DNA of 53,656 nucleotides, from contig NZ_WHTD01000040.1 in the NCBI RefSeq assembly GCF_009379765.1, positions 1 to 53,656 on the forward strand, in the 5' to 3' direction. Each line of letters starts with the position of its first letter. Within the stretch, counting starts at the first letter, position 1. The notes under the pieces were generated by a model. That model did no database searches, was not told the origin of the DNA, and saw only the letters and a list, made by a program, of their open reading frames with translations. Source of the DNA: Actinophytocola sp. (lineage in GTDB: Bacteria > Actinomycetota > Actinomycetes > Mycobacteriales > Pseudonocardiaceae). Of the stretch, positions 35,875 through 46,769 are shown in pieces. Made by a program: the position numbers and the translations under genes.

Positions 35875-35982
35875 GGGGTTGGGGGTCAGCCGCGGGGGAC
35901 GGGGTGTCCGTCGAACGGTTGACACCGGGGTTCAGTCGCATGGGCGTCCCTGGGCAGGGGCTCCGCGCGACACGATCTCCCC

Positions 35983-36819
35983 ATGACCGCCATACAGGTT
36001 CGAGGACTTCGCAAGTCCTACGGCAACTTCCTCGCGGTGGACGGGGTCGACATGGACATCCCTCCCGGGCAGGTTTTCGCGCTGCTCGGTCCGAACGGGG
36101 CCGGCAAGACCACCACCGTCGAGATTCTCGAGGGACACCGCAGCCGCACCGCGGGTGAGGTGTCCGTCCTGGGGACCGACCCGGCCACCGCGGGCCGCGC
36201 CTGGCGCGCCCGCATCGGGATCGTGCTGCAGACCGCCAACGACGCCGCCGAGCTGACCGTCGCAGAGAGCGTGCGGCACTACGCCGGCTACTACCCCGAC
36301 CCGGCCGAGCCGGAGGCCGTGATCGAGCAGGTCGGCCTCACCGAGAAGGCGGGCTCGCGGGTCAAGGCACTCTCCGGCGGCCAGCGCCGGCGCCTCGACG
36401 TCGCGCTCGGCATCATCGGCCGGCCCGAGCTGGTGTTCCTCGACGAGCCGACCACCGGCTTCGACCCTGAGGCGCGCCGCTAGTTCTGGGACCTCATCCG
36501 GATCCTCGCCGCCGACGGCACCACGATCCTGCTGACCACCCACTACCTCGACGAGGCCGAGGCGCTCGCCGACGAGGTCGCGGTGATCGCCGGCGGCAAG
36601 ATCGTCGCCAGGGGCACGCCCGCCACGCTCGGCGGCCGGTCCACCGCGAAGGCCACGGTGAGCTGGGTCGACCACCACGGCCCGCGCTCGATGCTCACCG
36701 ACACCCCGACCGCGCTGGTCAACGAGCTCTCCGCGGGAGGGCGCGAGCTCACCGAGCTGACCGTCACCCGGCCGAGCCTGGAGGACACCTACCTCGAGCT
36801 GATCGGAGGCACCCGATGA
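35983..36819 (+). pseudogene. ABC transporter ATP-binding protein interrupted by an in-frame amber codon
   Basis: This reading frame of 279 codons is unbroken except for TAG at 36481-36483. Before it come Walker A GPNGAGKTTTV, signature LSGGQRRRLDVALG and Walker B VFLDEPTTGFDPEARR. After it in the same frame come FWDLIRILAADGTTILLTTHYLDEAEALADEVAVI (H-loop His) and a C-terminal tail ending GGTR. Relatives have Gln (CAG) at the TAG position, so one C-to-T change explains it. The downstream permease start overlaps the final stop (ATGA). Without suppression the 166-residue product lacks the H-loop and is inactive. Sequencing error remains possible. Confidence 0.88.
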
Positions 36820-37640
36820 CCGCCACCCTGGAGCGGACCGCCCTGCCGAGCGTGCTGCGCGTGAGCCTCGCCCGCGGTGGCCTCGAACTCAAGCAGTTCT
36901 TCCGGCAGAAGGAGCAGGTGGTCTTCACCTTCACCTTCCCCGCGCTGATCCTGATCCTGCTCGGCTCGATCTTCGACGACAACTACCAGGGCTCCGGGGT
37001 CACCGCCGGCCAGGTGTTCGCCGCCAGCATGGCCGGCGCCGGCATCGTCGCGACGTCGTTCCTCAACCTGGGCATCGGCGTCGCGGACGACCGGGAGAAC
37101 GGCACGCTCAAACGCCTGCGCGGCGCGCCGATCCCGCCGACGGCCTACTTCTTCGGCAAGGTCATCCTGGTCGCGGTGGCGAGCATCGCCGAGGTGATCG
37201 TGCTGGTCGCGGTCGGCATGCTGCTGTTCGATGTGGAGCTGCCCTCGGACGCGGGCCGCTGGTTCACCTTCGCCTGGGTGTTCGTGCTCGGCACGATCTC
37301 CTGCTCGCTGCTGGGCATCACGATCAGCTCGCTCGCGAAGAACGCGCAGAGCGCGGCGGCGATCACCAACCTGCCCTACGTGGCGCTGCAGTTCCTGTCC
37401 GGCGTGTACATCCCGATCAGCAGCGTGCCGGACTGGATGATCAACGTCAGCTCGTTCTTCCCGATCAAGTGGGTCGCCCAGGGCTTCCGCTCGGTGTTCC
37501 TACCGGACAGCATGATGGCCAGGGAGGCGGCAGGATCATGGGAGCACGGGACGACCGCGCTGGTCCTCGGCGCCTGGTGCGTGATCGGAGTAGTGCTGTG
37601 CCTGCTGACGTTCCGGTGGACCAACCGCCGCGAGGGGTGA
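36816..37640 (+). CDS. ABC-2 type permease (daunorubicin-resistance-like)
   Basis: This 274-residue protein has six predicted membrane segments and the ABC-2 hallmarks ENGTLKRLRGAPIPPTAYFFGK and LPYVALQFLSGVYIPISSVPDWM. It is the DrrB-like partner of the preceding ATPase, probably in lipid or drug export. The ATG overlaps the ATPase stop. Its own stop overlaps the histidine kinase GTG, so the operon is tightly coupled. Confidence 0.88.
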   Translation: MTATLERTALPSVLRVSLARGGLELKQFFRQKEQVVFTFTFPALILILLGSIFDDNYQGSGVTAGQVFAASMAGAGIVATSFLNLGIGVADDRENGTLKRLRGAPIPPTAYFFGKVILVAVASIAEVIVLVAVGMLLFDVELPSDAGRWFTFAWVFVLGTISCSLLGITISSLAKNAQSAAAITNLPYVALQFLSGVYIPISSVPDWMINVSSFFPIKWVAQGFRSVFLPDSMMAREAAGSWEHGTTALVLGAWCVIGVVLCLLTFRWTNRREG

Positions 37641-38827
37641 GCCGCCCGAGCCCGGCGTCGGCCTTCGACGCCGGGCTGCGGTGGTTCCGGTTGTGGGACG
37701 GCTACTTCGCCCTCGGCTACGTCGCGCTGGTCGCCCTGCTGCTCAACTCCGACGAGCCGGCGCCGGCCGCGAAGGCGGTCACCGTGGCGTGCCTCTCGCT
37801 GATCGCGGTCTGGTACGTCACCTTCGGCCGCCGGGCCATCCTGCTCGACCGGGCGATCGGGCCGGCCCGCGGGCGGATCTTCGCCGCCGGTCTGGCCGTG
37901 CTGCTGACGGTGGCCGTGCTGGTCGAGTCCTCCGCGGCGTTCGCGCTGTTCGCGGTGTGCCCGATGGTCTTCATGAGCCTGCGGCTCGGGGAGGCCATCG
38001 CGGTGATCATCCCGATCAACCTGCTGCCGGCGCTCACCGTGGTGATCGACGACGGCATCGGCGAGGTGGTCCCCAAGGTCGGCCCCACGACGCTGCTGAC
38101 CATCGCGTTCGCGGTGTTCTTCGGCACCTGGATCAACCGCGTCATAGCGCAGAGCGAGGAACGCGCGGAGCTGATCAAGGAGCTCGAGCAGAGCCGGGAG
38201 GAGGTCGAGCGGCTCTCCCGCGAGGCCGGGGTGTCGGCCGAGCGCGCGCGGCTCGCCGCGGAGATCCACGACACGCTCGCCCAGGGGTTCACCAGCCTGG
38301 TGACGCTCGTGCAGGCCGCGGAGTCCGAACTGGACGGTGACCCGGCGAAGGCGCGGCGGCACCTGGAGCTCGCCGCCCGCACCGCGCGGGAGAACCTCGG
38401 CGAGGCCCGGGCGCTGGTGGCCGGGCTGATGCCCTCGGCGATGGGCACCGGGTCGCTGGACGACGCGATCCGGCGCCAGGTCGAGCGGCTGGCCGAGGAG
38501 ACGCCGGTGAAGGCGACCTACCGGGTGGAGGGCGAGAGTGTCGCGCTGCCCACGGCGACCGAGGTGGTGCTGCTGCGCACGGTGCAGGAGTCGCTGACCA
38601 ACGTGCGCAAGCACGCGGGCGCCTCGATGGTGACGATCTGCTTGCGGGTCAACGGAACCGCGGCCAACCTGCGGGTGACCGACGACGGTTCCGGGTTCGA
38701 CCCGTCGCGCGCGTTCGAGGGGTACGGCTTGCGCGGCATGCGGTCCAGGGCCGGCCAGATCGGCGGCTCCCTGTCCGTCCACAGTGGAGTGTCAGGTACG
38801 ACGGTGGAGCTGGAGGTGCCGCGTTGA
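37637..38827 (+). CDS. sensor histidine kinase (NarL-type, HisKA_3)
   Basis: This 396-residue kinase has five to six N-terminal membrane segments (about 25-165) and a short coiled coil (AQSEERAELIKELEQSREEVERLS). The phosphorylated His is in AAEIHDTLAQGFTSLVTL. The HATPase_c domain has QESLTNVRKHAGA (N box), VTDDGSGFDP (G1) and GYGLRGMRSRA (G2). No large extracytoplasmic sensor exists, so it probably senses membrane state or its transporter partner. The GTG start overlaps the permease stop. Confidence 0.92.
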   Translation: MSRPSPASAFDAGLRWFRLWDGYFALGYVALVALLLNSDEPAPAAKAVTVACLSLIAVWYVTFGRRAILLDRAIGPARGRIFAAGLAVLLTVAVLVESSAAFALFAVCPMVFMSLRLGEAIAVIIPINLLPALTVVIDDGIGEVVPKVGPTTLLTIAFAVFFGTWINRVIAQSEERAELIKELEQSREEVERLSREAGVSAERARLAAEIHDTLAQGFTSLVTLVQAAESELDGDPAKARRHLELAARTARENLGEARALVAGLMPSAMGTGSLDDAIRRQVERLAEETPVKATYRVEGESVALPTATEVVLLRTVQESLTNVRKHAGASMVTICLRVNGTAANLRVTDDGSGFDPSRAFEGYGLRGMRSRAGQIGGSLSVHSGVSGTTVELEVPR

Positions 38828-39444
38828 TCCGGATCATGTTGGTGGACGACCATCCGGTGGTCCGGGAAGGGCTGCGCGGGATGCTGGAGGCCGAGCCGGA
38901 CCTGACCGTGGTCGGCGAGGCGGGTTCCGGGGAGGAGGCCGTCGCGCAGGCCAGGGTGGTCGAGGCGGACGTGATCCTGATGGACCTGCGGATGCGTGGG
39001 CTCGACGGGGTGGGCGCGACCGAACGGATCCTGGCGGAGTCGTCGCGGGCGCGGGTGGTGGTGCTCACGACGTACGAGACGGACGCTGACATCCTGCGCG
39101 CGGTTGAGGCCGGCGCGTCGGGGTACCTGTTGAAGGACGCGTCCCGGGCCGACCTCGCCGGAGCGATCCGGGCGGCGGCGCGGGGTGAGACCGTGCTCGC
39201 GCCGTCGGTGGCCGGCAAGCTCGTCAACCAGGTCCGCCGGCCGGCGCAGCAGACGCTGTCCGCGCGGGAGGTGGAGGTACTGGCACTCGTGGCGAAGGGT
39301 CTGACCAACGCGGAGATCGGGCGGTCGCTGCACATCACCGAGGCGACGGTGAAGACGCACCTGCTGCGGTCGTTCGGCAAGCTGGGCGTGTCGGACCGGA
39401 CGGCGGCGGTGACCACCGCGATGGCGCAGGGCCTGCTGCCCTGA
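38824..39444 (+). CDS. NarL/LuxR-type response regulator
   Basis: This 206-residue regulator has receiver MLVDDHPVVREGL, phospho-acceptor Asp in ADVILMDLRMRG and Lys in GYLLKDASRADL. The C-terminal GerE helix-turn-helix is LSAREVEVLALVAKGLTNAEIGRSLHITEATVKTHL. The start is TTG overlapping the kinase stop (TTGA); ATG three codons later would cut into the first strand. It should control the ABC operon and perhaps the serine hydrolase gene that follows, whose leader has an ATTGGT/ACCAAT inverted repeat (39468-39490). Confidence 0.92.
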   Translation: MIRIMLVDDHPVVREGLRGMLEAEPDLTVVGEAGSGEEAVAQARVVEADVILMDLRMRGLDGVGATERILAESSRARVVVLTTYETDADILRAVEAGASGYLLKDASRADLAGAIRAAARGETVLAPSVAGKLVNQVRRPAQQTLSAREVEVLALVAKGLTNAEIGRSLHITEATVKTHLLRSFGKLGVSDRTAAVTTAMAQGLLP

Positions 39445-39524
39445 CCAGCGGATCGTTAGCAGCGGTAATTGGTAATGACCGACGACCAATCCGGAGTGGG
39501 CGACCCATCAGACAGAATGCGGCC

Positions 39525-40883
39525 ATGCTGCCTACCACCGAGCTCGCGTTACTCCGCCGCGTCGCCGTCGAGCAGGCGGAACGCCGCGCGCCGTCGCTGG
39601 TCGCGGCCGTCGTCCGCGGCCAGGAGCCGCTGTGGACCGGCGCGCGCGGCTCGGTCGACGGTTCCGCGCCGACGCCGGACACCCAGTACCGGATCGGGTC
39701 GATCACCAAGTCGTTCGTGGCCGTGCTGGTGATGCGGCTGCGCGACGAGGGTCTGCTGGACCTCAACGACCCGCTGGACAAGCACGTCAGCGGGACGTCG
39801 TTCGGGCACCTGACGGTGGCGCAGCTGCTCTCGCACACCGCGGGCCTGACGTCGGAGTCGCCGGGGGCGTGGTGGGAGCGCGCGGTCGGCGCCGACTGGC
39901 CGGCGCTGGTGGAGAGCATGTCCCGCGAGCCCGCGCGGCACCGGGCCGGCGAACGGTTCCACTACTCGAACGTGGGCTACGGCGTGCTGGGGCAGCTGGT
40001 GGCGGAGCTGCGCGGCGCCCCGTGGACGTCCGTGCTCGCCGACGAGGTACTGGCACCGCTGGAGATGACCCGCACCTCGCCCGCACCGGTCGCGCCGCAC
40101 GCCCTGGGTTGGGCGGTGCACCCGTACGCGGACGTGTTGATGCCCGAGCCGACGCCCGACGCCGGGGCGATGGCGCCGGCCGGCCAGCTGTGGTCGACGG
40201 TGACCGACCTGGCGAGGTGGGTGCGCTTCCTCGCCGGGGACACCGGTGGCGTGCTGCACCCGGACACGGTGGCGGAGATGCGCGCGCCGGCGGCCGTCGA
40301 GGACGGGGCCGCGTGGACCTCCGGCTACGGCCTCGGCCTGCAGACGTTCCGCGACGGCGGCCGCCAGTACGCGGGCCACGGCGGCTCGATGCCCGGCTTC
40401 CTGGCGAGCGTGGTGGTCGACCCGGCCACGACCACCGGTGCGCTGACGCTGGCCAACAGCACGGCCGGGGTCGGGGTGTCGGCGCTGAGCTTCGACATGA
40501 TCAAGCTGGTGGACGAGTACGAGCCGGCGCTGCCCGCCGAGTGGGCACCGCTGCCGGCCGTCTCCCCCGACCTGCTGGCGCTGACCGGCGAGTGGTTCTG
40601 GGGCCCGATGCCGTTCGTCCTGCGGTTGCTGCCCGGCGAGTGGCTGGACCTGCGGCCGGCGGCCGGCTCCGGCCGCGGCTCCCGCTTCCGGCCGGTCGCC
40701 GAGGGCGCGTGGGTGGGCCTGGACGGCTACTACGCCGGCGAGACGCTGCGCCTGCACCGCCACGCGGACGGGTCCTCGAGCCACCTCGACCTGGCGACGT
40801 TCGTGTTCACCCGCACCCCGTACGACCCGGAGGCCCCGATCCCGGGCGGCCTGGACCGAGGCCACTGGCCGACCACCGGCTGA
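39525..40883 (+). CDS. serine hydrolase, class C beta-lactamase/penicillin-binding family
   Basis: This 452-residue protein has the catalytic SxxK in IGSITKSFVAVLVMRL. YSNVGYGVLGQLVAEL is the YxN motif and GHGGSMPG replaces the third KTG-like box. No signal peptide is seen, which places it with the cytoplasmic esterase/peptidase members rather than true beta-lactamases. The C-terminal ~100 residues form an extra beta domain (EWFWGPMPFVLRLLPGEWLDL). It starts 80 bases after the response regulator and may be part of that regulon. Confidence 0.86.
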   Translation: MLPTTELALLRRVAVEQAERRAPSLVAAVVRGQEPLWTGARGSVDGSAPTPDTQYRIGSITKSFVAVLVMRLRDEGLLDLNDPLDKHVSGTSFGHLTVAQLLSHTAGLTSESPGAWWERAVGADWPALVESMSREPARHRAGERFHYSNVGYGVLGQLVAELRGAPWTSVLADEVLAPLEMTRTSPAPVAPHALGWAVHPYADVLMPEPTPDAGAMAPAGQLWSTVTDLARWVRFLAGDTGGVLHPDTVAEMRAPAAVEDGAAWTSGYGLGLQTFRDGGRQYAGHGGSMPGFLASVVVDPATTTGALTLANSTAGVGVSALSFDMIKLVDEYEPALPAEWAPLPAVSPDLLALTGEWFWGPMPFVLRLLPGEWLDLRPAAGSGRGSRFRPVAEGAWVGLDGYYAGETLRLHRHADGSSSHLDLATFVFTRTPYDPEAPIPGGLDRGHWPTTG

Positions 40884-40897
40884 CGCACCCGGCCGGC

Positions 40898-41488
40898 TCA
40901 GCCCAGGTCCGGCGCGATGTCGACGACGGTGCAGCCGTGCAGTTCGCGTACCAGCTGCGCGGCGCGGACCCAGCGGACAGCGGGGTCGTCGAAGGTCAGG
41001 GTCGCGTCCTCGACCGGTGCCAGTGCACCCGGCAGGTAGCGGACGCCGTAGACCCCGCTGACGGTGGAGTGGCGCACCCGAACCGTGACGTAGCCCTTCC
41101 GCAGGGCCGGGCACGCCCGGATCGAGGTGCCGGCGCAGGGCAGGCAGACCGGCGGCTCGATGGCGGCCATGCGTTCCGGCCAACCGGGCCAGTCCTCGCG
41201 AAAGTCCCGGAGCATCCACAGGACCCCGCGGCCGGTGCGGTCGGCCGGGCCCGCGCAGACCTGGCACAGGAGCCGGCGCATGGCTCGGCGCTGCCGCAGC
41301 GGGTGGACCTTGCCGAACTCCGGCCGCCCGTGGCCGGGGCGGGAGGGCATCCGCGGCCACAGGACGCCGTTGCCATCCCGGTCGCCCATGGTCTCGTCGG
41401 CGTAGGCGATGCCGAACCGCGGGTGTTCGACCACCTGGGCGGGCAGTGGCCGTTCCGTGCTCCACGTCGTGATGTACGGCACCGTCAT
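40898..41488 (-). CDS. hypothetical Cys-knuckle protein, partner of the Scr1 region
   Basis: This 196-residue protein is not recognised by name. It has two Cys-x2-Cys knuckles (LLCQVCAGPAD and PVCLPCAGTSIRACP) that could bind one zinc, an N-terminal TVPYITTWSTERPLPAQVV, and a beta-rich C terminus with ALTFDDPAVRW-like features. Its ATG overlaps the stop of the upstream Cys-containing gene (ATGA), so the pair is coupled. Small proteins like this commonly accompany DUF397/Scr1 regulators in actinobacteria. Both genes are divergent from the Scr1 regulator. Confidence 0.7.
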   Translation of the reverse strand: MTVPYITTWSTERPLPAQVVEHPRFGIAYADETMGDRDGNGVLWPRMPSRPGHGRPEFGKVHPLRQRRAMRRLLCQVCAGPADRTGRGVLWMLRDFREDWPGWPERMAAIEPPVCLPCAGTSIRACPALRKGYVTVRVRHSTVSGVYGVRYLPGALAPVEDATLTFDDPAVRWVRAAQLVRELHGCTVVDIAPDLG

Positions 41489-41829
41489 GACTGCCGCGCC
41501 AGGAGCGTGCGGCATGCCGAGCATGACGCGGCGGCCATGTCCGGTGACAGGTCCTCGACCAGCAACGCGCCGCAGACCGCCGTACCGTCGCTCGCGCGAA
41601 CATGCCGGCGGTGCGGCTCGCGGTCGGCGTGTCCCCAGGTGACGGAGCGCAGCCGCGCGTGCCGCCGCACGGCATTGCCGAGCTCGACCAGGTCGTGCCC
41701 GAGCGCGGCGCCGTCGTCGGGTGGGTGCGGCCGCGCGGCGTCGCGGTCGAGAGTGCCCAGGATGTACCGCGCGATGCGGGTGTTGGCACTGGCCAGGCTG
41801 GCCATGAGCACCGACTCGTCGTGGTCCAT
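41485..41829 (-). CDS. hypothetical protein coupled to a Cys-knuckle protein
   Basis: This 114-residue protein starts MDHDESVLMASLASANTRIARYIL. The first half is helical and acidic; the C terminus has CGALLVEDLSPDMAAASCSAC, whose final CSAC knuckle and earlier Cys could bind metal. It is not assigned to a named family. The ATG was chosen for the helical N terminus; the ribosome site is weak. It is divergent from the Scr1-type regulator gene across 102 bases and is translationally coupled to the next gene. Confidence 0.65.
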   Translation of the reverse strand: MDHDESVLMASLASANTRIARYILGTLDRDAARPHPPDDGAALGHDLVELGNAVRRHARLRSVTWGHADREPHRRHVRASDGTAVCGALLVEDLSPDMAAASCSACRTLLARQS

Positions 41830-41931
41830 CCGGCTGTCACGCTGCCCTTCTTCTTCACTCGTGCGACGCTGTGTCCGCGGTTCTTCACGGAACGTAAGGC
41901 GTTGACCGCAGTGACAGAAAGGCGGACAGGA

Positions 41932-42774
41932 ATGGGCGGCAGGCACCGACCGGGCTCACCACGGGACCGGTCGCTGGGCGCGGAGCTGCGTGCGATCCGC
42001 GAGGCGTGCGGCAAGAGCCTCCACGAGGTCGCCGCGGCGATCCAGTGGAACGTCTCCACGCTGTCCCGCCTCGAGCGCGGCCAACGGCACATCTCCCCGG
42101 AGGCCGTCATGGGCCTCGCGGTGGTCTACGAGCTGCCGGCCACCCGCCGCGACGAGCTGGTCGCCTGGGCCAGCAAGCCGGTCGCGCTCGGCTGGTGGGA
42201 CCGCCCGCCGGCCGGCGTCGGGCCCGACCTGGGCGCCCTGGCCTCCTACGAACACGAAGCCGCCAGGCTGACGAACTGGGCCCCCGGCATCATTCCTGGT
42301 CTGCTGCAAATTCCGGACTACTCCGCCATCGCCATGAGAGGTACCGGCGTCTCCGAGAAGGATGTGAACTCCCGCATCGGCGCCAGACTCCAGCGGCAAG
42401 AGCTGCTGGACCGGCGCGGCCTGGACTTCCTCGCTCTCATCGGATCACATGCGGTGACCAACCCAATCGGCGGACCGACCGTGTTCGCCAAGCAGCTTCG
42501 GCATCTGGTCACGATGTCGAGGCGCGACGGTCTCACGGTGCGCCTGGTCGACACACCGACGCCACACACCTTCGCCAGCTGGCACCTGATGGACTACGAG
42601 AAGGCCGGATCGGTCGTCGTTCTGGAGCACTTGGGCTCCACCACGTTCCTGTTCGACGAGGAGACCGAGCCCTATTCCGCCGCTCGCAAGGAACTGCGGG
42701 ATCAGGCTCTGTCAGAGCGGGCAACGCGGGATAGGCTCGAGGAGCTGATCGAACAGACCATCCTCGGGAGCTGA
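41932..42774 (+). CDS. Scr1-family XRE regulator (HTH + DUF5753)
   Basis: This 280-residue regulator has an XRE helix-turn-helix: LGAELRAIREACGKSLHEVAAAIQWNVSTLSRLERGQRHI. DUF5753 follows (ASYEHEAARLTNWAPGIIPGLLQIPDYSAIAM to the end). This is the WhiJ/Scr1 type, which in Streptomyces acts with small DUF397 proteins; Scr1/Scr2 was described as a toxin-antitoxin pair, and WhiJ pairs control development. Two DUF397 genes follow immediately (first ATG two bases after the stop), matching that partnership. Confidence 0.92.
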   Translation: MGGRHRPGSPRDRSLGAELRAIREACGKSLHEVAAAIQWNVSTLSRLERGQRHISPEAVMGLAVVYELPATRRDELVAWASKPVALGWWDRPPAGVGPDLGALASYEHEAARLTNWAPGIIPGLLQIPDYSAIAMRGTGVSEKDVNSRIGARLQRQELLDRRGLDFLALIGSHAVTNPIGGPTVFAKQLRHLVTMSRRDGLTVRLVDTPTPHTFASWHLMDYEKAGSVVVLEHLGSTTFLFDEETEPYSAARKELRDQALSERATRDRLEELIEQTILGS

Positions 42775-42775
42775 C

Positions 42776-44402
<1,627 letters not shown>

Positions 44403-45260
44403 ATGCAGCACGTCTACAGCGGCAAGGTCCGCGAGATCTACGAGGACGGCGCGGACCTGCTGCTGGTGGCCTCGGACCGGGTGTCGGTGTACGACGTCGT
44501 GCTGCCGACCCCGATCCCGGACAAGGGCGCGCTGCTCACGCAGCTGTCCGTGTGGTGGTTCGGCCGGCTCGCCGACATCGTGCCCAACCACCTGGTCTCG
44601 GCCACCGACGTGCCCGCCGAGTTCGCCGGCCGGGGCATCCGGTGCCGGCGCCTGGAGATGGTCCCGTTCGAGTGCATCGCGCGCGGCTACCTCGCGGGCT
44701 CCGGCCTGCGTGAGTACCAGGAGACCGGCGCGATCTCGGGGGTCGAGCTGCCGCCGGGGCTGGTCGAGGGCAGCCGGCTGCCGGCGCCGATCTTCACCCC
44801 CACCACCAAGGTGTCCGACGGCGGCCACGACGCGCCGGCCACCTTCGCGCAGGTGGCCGCGGCGGTCGGGGTCGAGACGGCCGAGCGGCTCCGGGCGCTC
44901 ACGCTGGCGGTCTACGGGCGCGGCGCCGAGCGGGCCGCGCGCAACGGGATCATCGTGGCGGACACGAAGCTGGAGTTCGGGTTCGCGGGCGCCGGGACAG
45001 GGGCACGGGCAGCGGACACGCTCACCCTGGCCGACGAGGTGCTGACCCCCGACTCGTCCCGGTTCTGGCCGGCCGACGACTGGGCGCCGGGACGGCCGCA
45101 GCACGCGTACGACAAGCAGTTCGTGCGGGACTGGGCGGCCGGCACCGGCTGGGACAAGAAGCCGCCGGCACCGGAGCTGCCGGCGGAGGTCGTCGCCGCG
45201 ACCCAGGCGCGGTATGTCGACGCTTACGAGAAGATCACCGGCACGGTCTGGCGCCGGTGA
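44403..45260 (+). CDS. purC: SAICAR synthase
   Basis: This 285-residue enzyme of de novo purine synthesis couples CAIR with aspartate using ATP. Motifs are YSGKVREIYEDG, LLLVASDRVSVYDVVLPTPIPDKGALLTQLSVWWF, ECIARGYLAGSGLREY, FTPTTKVSDGGHDAP, and IIVADTKLEFGF. The ATG directly adjoins the serC stop, so both are probably in one operon although their pathways differ. Confidence 0.95.
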   Translation: MQHVYSGKVREIYEDGADLLLVASDRVSVYDVVLPTPIPDKGALLTQLSVWWFGRLADIVPNHLVSATDVPAEFAGRGIRCRRLEMVPFECIARGYLAGSGLREYQETGAISGVELPPGLVEGSRLPAPIFTPTTKVSDGGHDAPATFAQVAAAVGVETAERLRALTLAVYGRGAERAARNGIIVADTKLEFGFAGAGTGARAADTLTLADEVLTPDSSRFWPADDWAPGRPQHAYDKQFVRDWAAGTGWDKKPPAPELPAEVVAATQARYVDAYEKITGTVWRR

Positions 45261-45390
45261 CCGCCAGCGGGCATGATCCAAATGGATCGGCGGCACGGTA
45301 CTCGGCGCGCCTCGCACGTCAAGGCGACCCGCCGATCTACCGTGAGCAGCTGGCGAGGTGAGGTCTGTTTCAGGTCCAGAGGAGGCCGCG

Positions 45391-46617
45391 ATGCGTGCGC
45401 TGCGGGTCGTCGGACTCGGGGAGGACGGCAAGATCGTCATCTGCGAGTCGGACCGCGGCGAGCGTTTCCAGATTCCCGCGGACGAGCGGTTGCGTGCAGC
45501 GGCCAGAGGCGACATCACCCGACTCGGCCAGATCGCAATCGAGCTGGAGAGCCAGATGCGTCCTCGTGAGATCCAGTCCCGCATTCGTGCGGGAGAGTCC
45601 GTAGAGCAGGTCGCGGCCGCGGCCGGCGTACCAGCGAACCGCGTGGAGCGGTTCGCCTACCCCGTGCTGCTGGAGCGATCCCGCACAGCGGAGCTCGCCC
45701 AGCGCGCGCACCCCGTCCGAGAGGACGGGCCGGACCTGCAGGAGCTGGGCGAGGTCGTCGCGCAGGCGTTCACCGCGCGCGGCCAGGACTACTCGGCGGC
45801 CACCTGGGACTCGTGGAAGGGCGAGGACGGCAAGTGGGTCGTCCAGCTCACCTGGACCGCCGGGCGCTCGCACAACCGCGCGCACTGGTCGTTCCACCCC
45901 GGCGCGCACGGTGGCACCGTCACCCCGCTCGACGACCACTCCATCGACCTGCTCGACCCCAACCGCAACCGTCAGCTGCGCACCGTGCGGCCGGTCACCG
46001 AGCTGGCCGCGCAGGCCTTGCAGGTCGAGCGGCCCACCCCCGCCGTCGAGCGGGTCGTGCAGCCCGTCGCGCCGCCTGCCGACGAGCCGATGGAGGAGCC
46101 GGTCGAGCAGCACCAGCCCGTCGAGCGCCGCCAGGCGGTCGGCGAGGCGCCCCGCCGGCCGGCCGCGGAGGCCGAGCAGCGCACCGAGCAGGAGTTCGTG
46201 CAGGACTTCGAGCTCACCGACGAGCCGGAGACCCCGGTCGGCCTCGCCTCGCCAGCAGAGCCGCCGCCCGCCCCGGTCCCCTCACCAGAGCCCACGCGTT
46301 CGGCGGCCCCGCCTCGCCGGCCCGCCGCTGCCACTCCTCGTACCGACCCGCCTGCCGACCCCCGTCCGCCCGCCGCGGCACCGCCTCGCCAGCCCGCCAC
46401 GGCCCGACCCGCCCCGGAACCGACCTCGACCCCCAAGCCCGAGCCGGCACCCGCCCCTACCCCGGAACCGGAGCCCAAGCCGGCGCCGGCCGCCGCGGCG
46501 AAGGAGGAGCCGCCCGCCAAGCCGGCCCCGGCCGCGCGGCGTGGCAAGGGCAAGAAGGCCCGCCCGACGGTCCCCTCCTGGGAAGACGTGCTGCTCGGCA
46601 CCCGCTCCAACCGCTGA
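45391..46617 (+). CDS. sepH: septation protein SepH (DUF3071)
   Basis: This 408-residue protein begins MRALRVVGLGEDGKIVICES. The DUF3071 domain (about 1-170) includes a helix-turn-helix, RAGESVEQVAAAAGVPANRVERFAYPVL, and YSAATWDSWKGEDGKWVVQLTW. The C-terminal ~180 residues are Pro/Ala/Glu-rich and probably disordered, as in SepH of Streptomyces, where it stimulates FtsZ assembly. GAGGAGG precedes the ATG. serC and sepH are also close neighbours in mycobacteria (Rv0884c/Rv0883c), so the pair is an old arrangement. Confidence 0.9.
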   Translation: MRALRVVGLGEDGKIVICESDRGERFQIPADERLRAAARGDITRLGQIAIELESQMRPREIQSRIRAGESVEQVAAAAGVPANRVERFAYPVLLERSRTAELAQRAHPVREDGPDLQELGEVVAQAFTARGQDYSAATWDSWKGEDGKWVVQLTWTAGRSHNRAHWSFHPGAHGGTVTPLDDHSIDLLDPNRNRQLRTVRPVTELAAQALQVERPTPAVERVVQPVAPPADEPMEEPVEQHQPVERRQAVGEAPRRPAAEAEQRTEQEFVQDFELTDEPETPVGLASPAEPPPAPVPSPEPTRSAAPPRRPAAATPRTDPPADPRPPAAAPPRQPATARPAPEPTSTPKPEPAPAPTPEPEPKPAPAAAAKEEPPAKPAPAARRGKGKKARPTVPSWEDVLLGTRSNR

Positions 46618-46744
46618 CCCCCGCCCCGTGTCGTCCCCTGGCATGGGTGAACCGACCCCCCACGTCGCCAAGCCGACCCGCGACGTAGGAGACCCGACCC
46701 CCCACGATCGCGTGCCCGCGGGCGCGGCGAGCAGCCAGGCCAGG

Positions 46745-46768
46745 CCCGACCCAACCTGCCGGGTCGGG
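46745..46768 (+). terminator. hairpin after sepH
   Basis: CCCGACCC (46745-46752) and GGGTCGGG (46761-46768) pair perfectly around eight bases, ahead of the 21-bp repeats. It is the only clear hairpin in the sepH 3' region. Confidence 0.45.
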
Positions 46769-46769
46769 T

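Noticed and set aside
36481..36483. Programmed readthrough or pyrrolysine/selenocysteine use of the TAG
   Set aside because: TAG is not a selenocysteine codon, no pyl genes are expected in this lineage, and a single CAG-to-TAG change explains it more simply.
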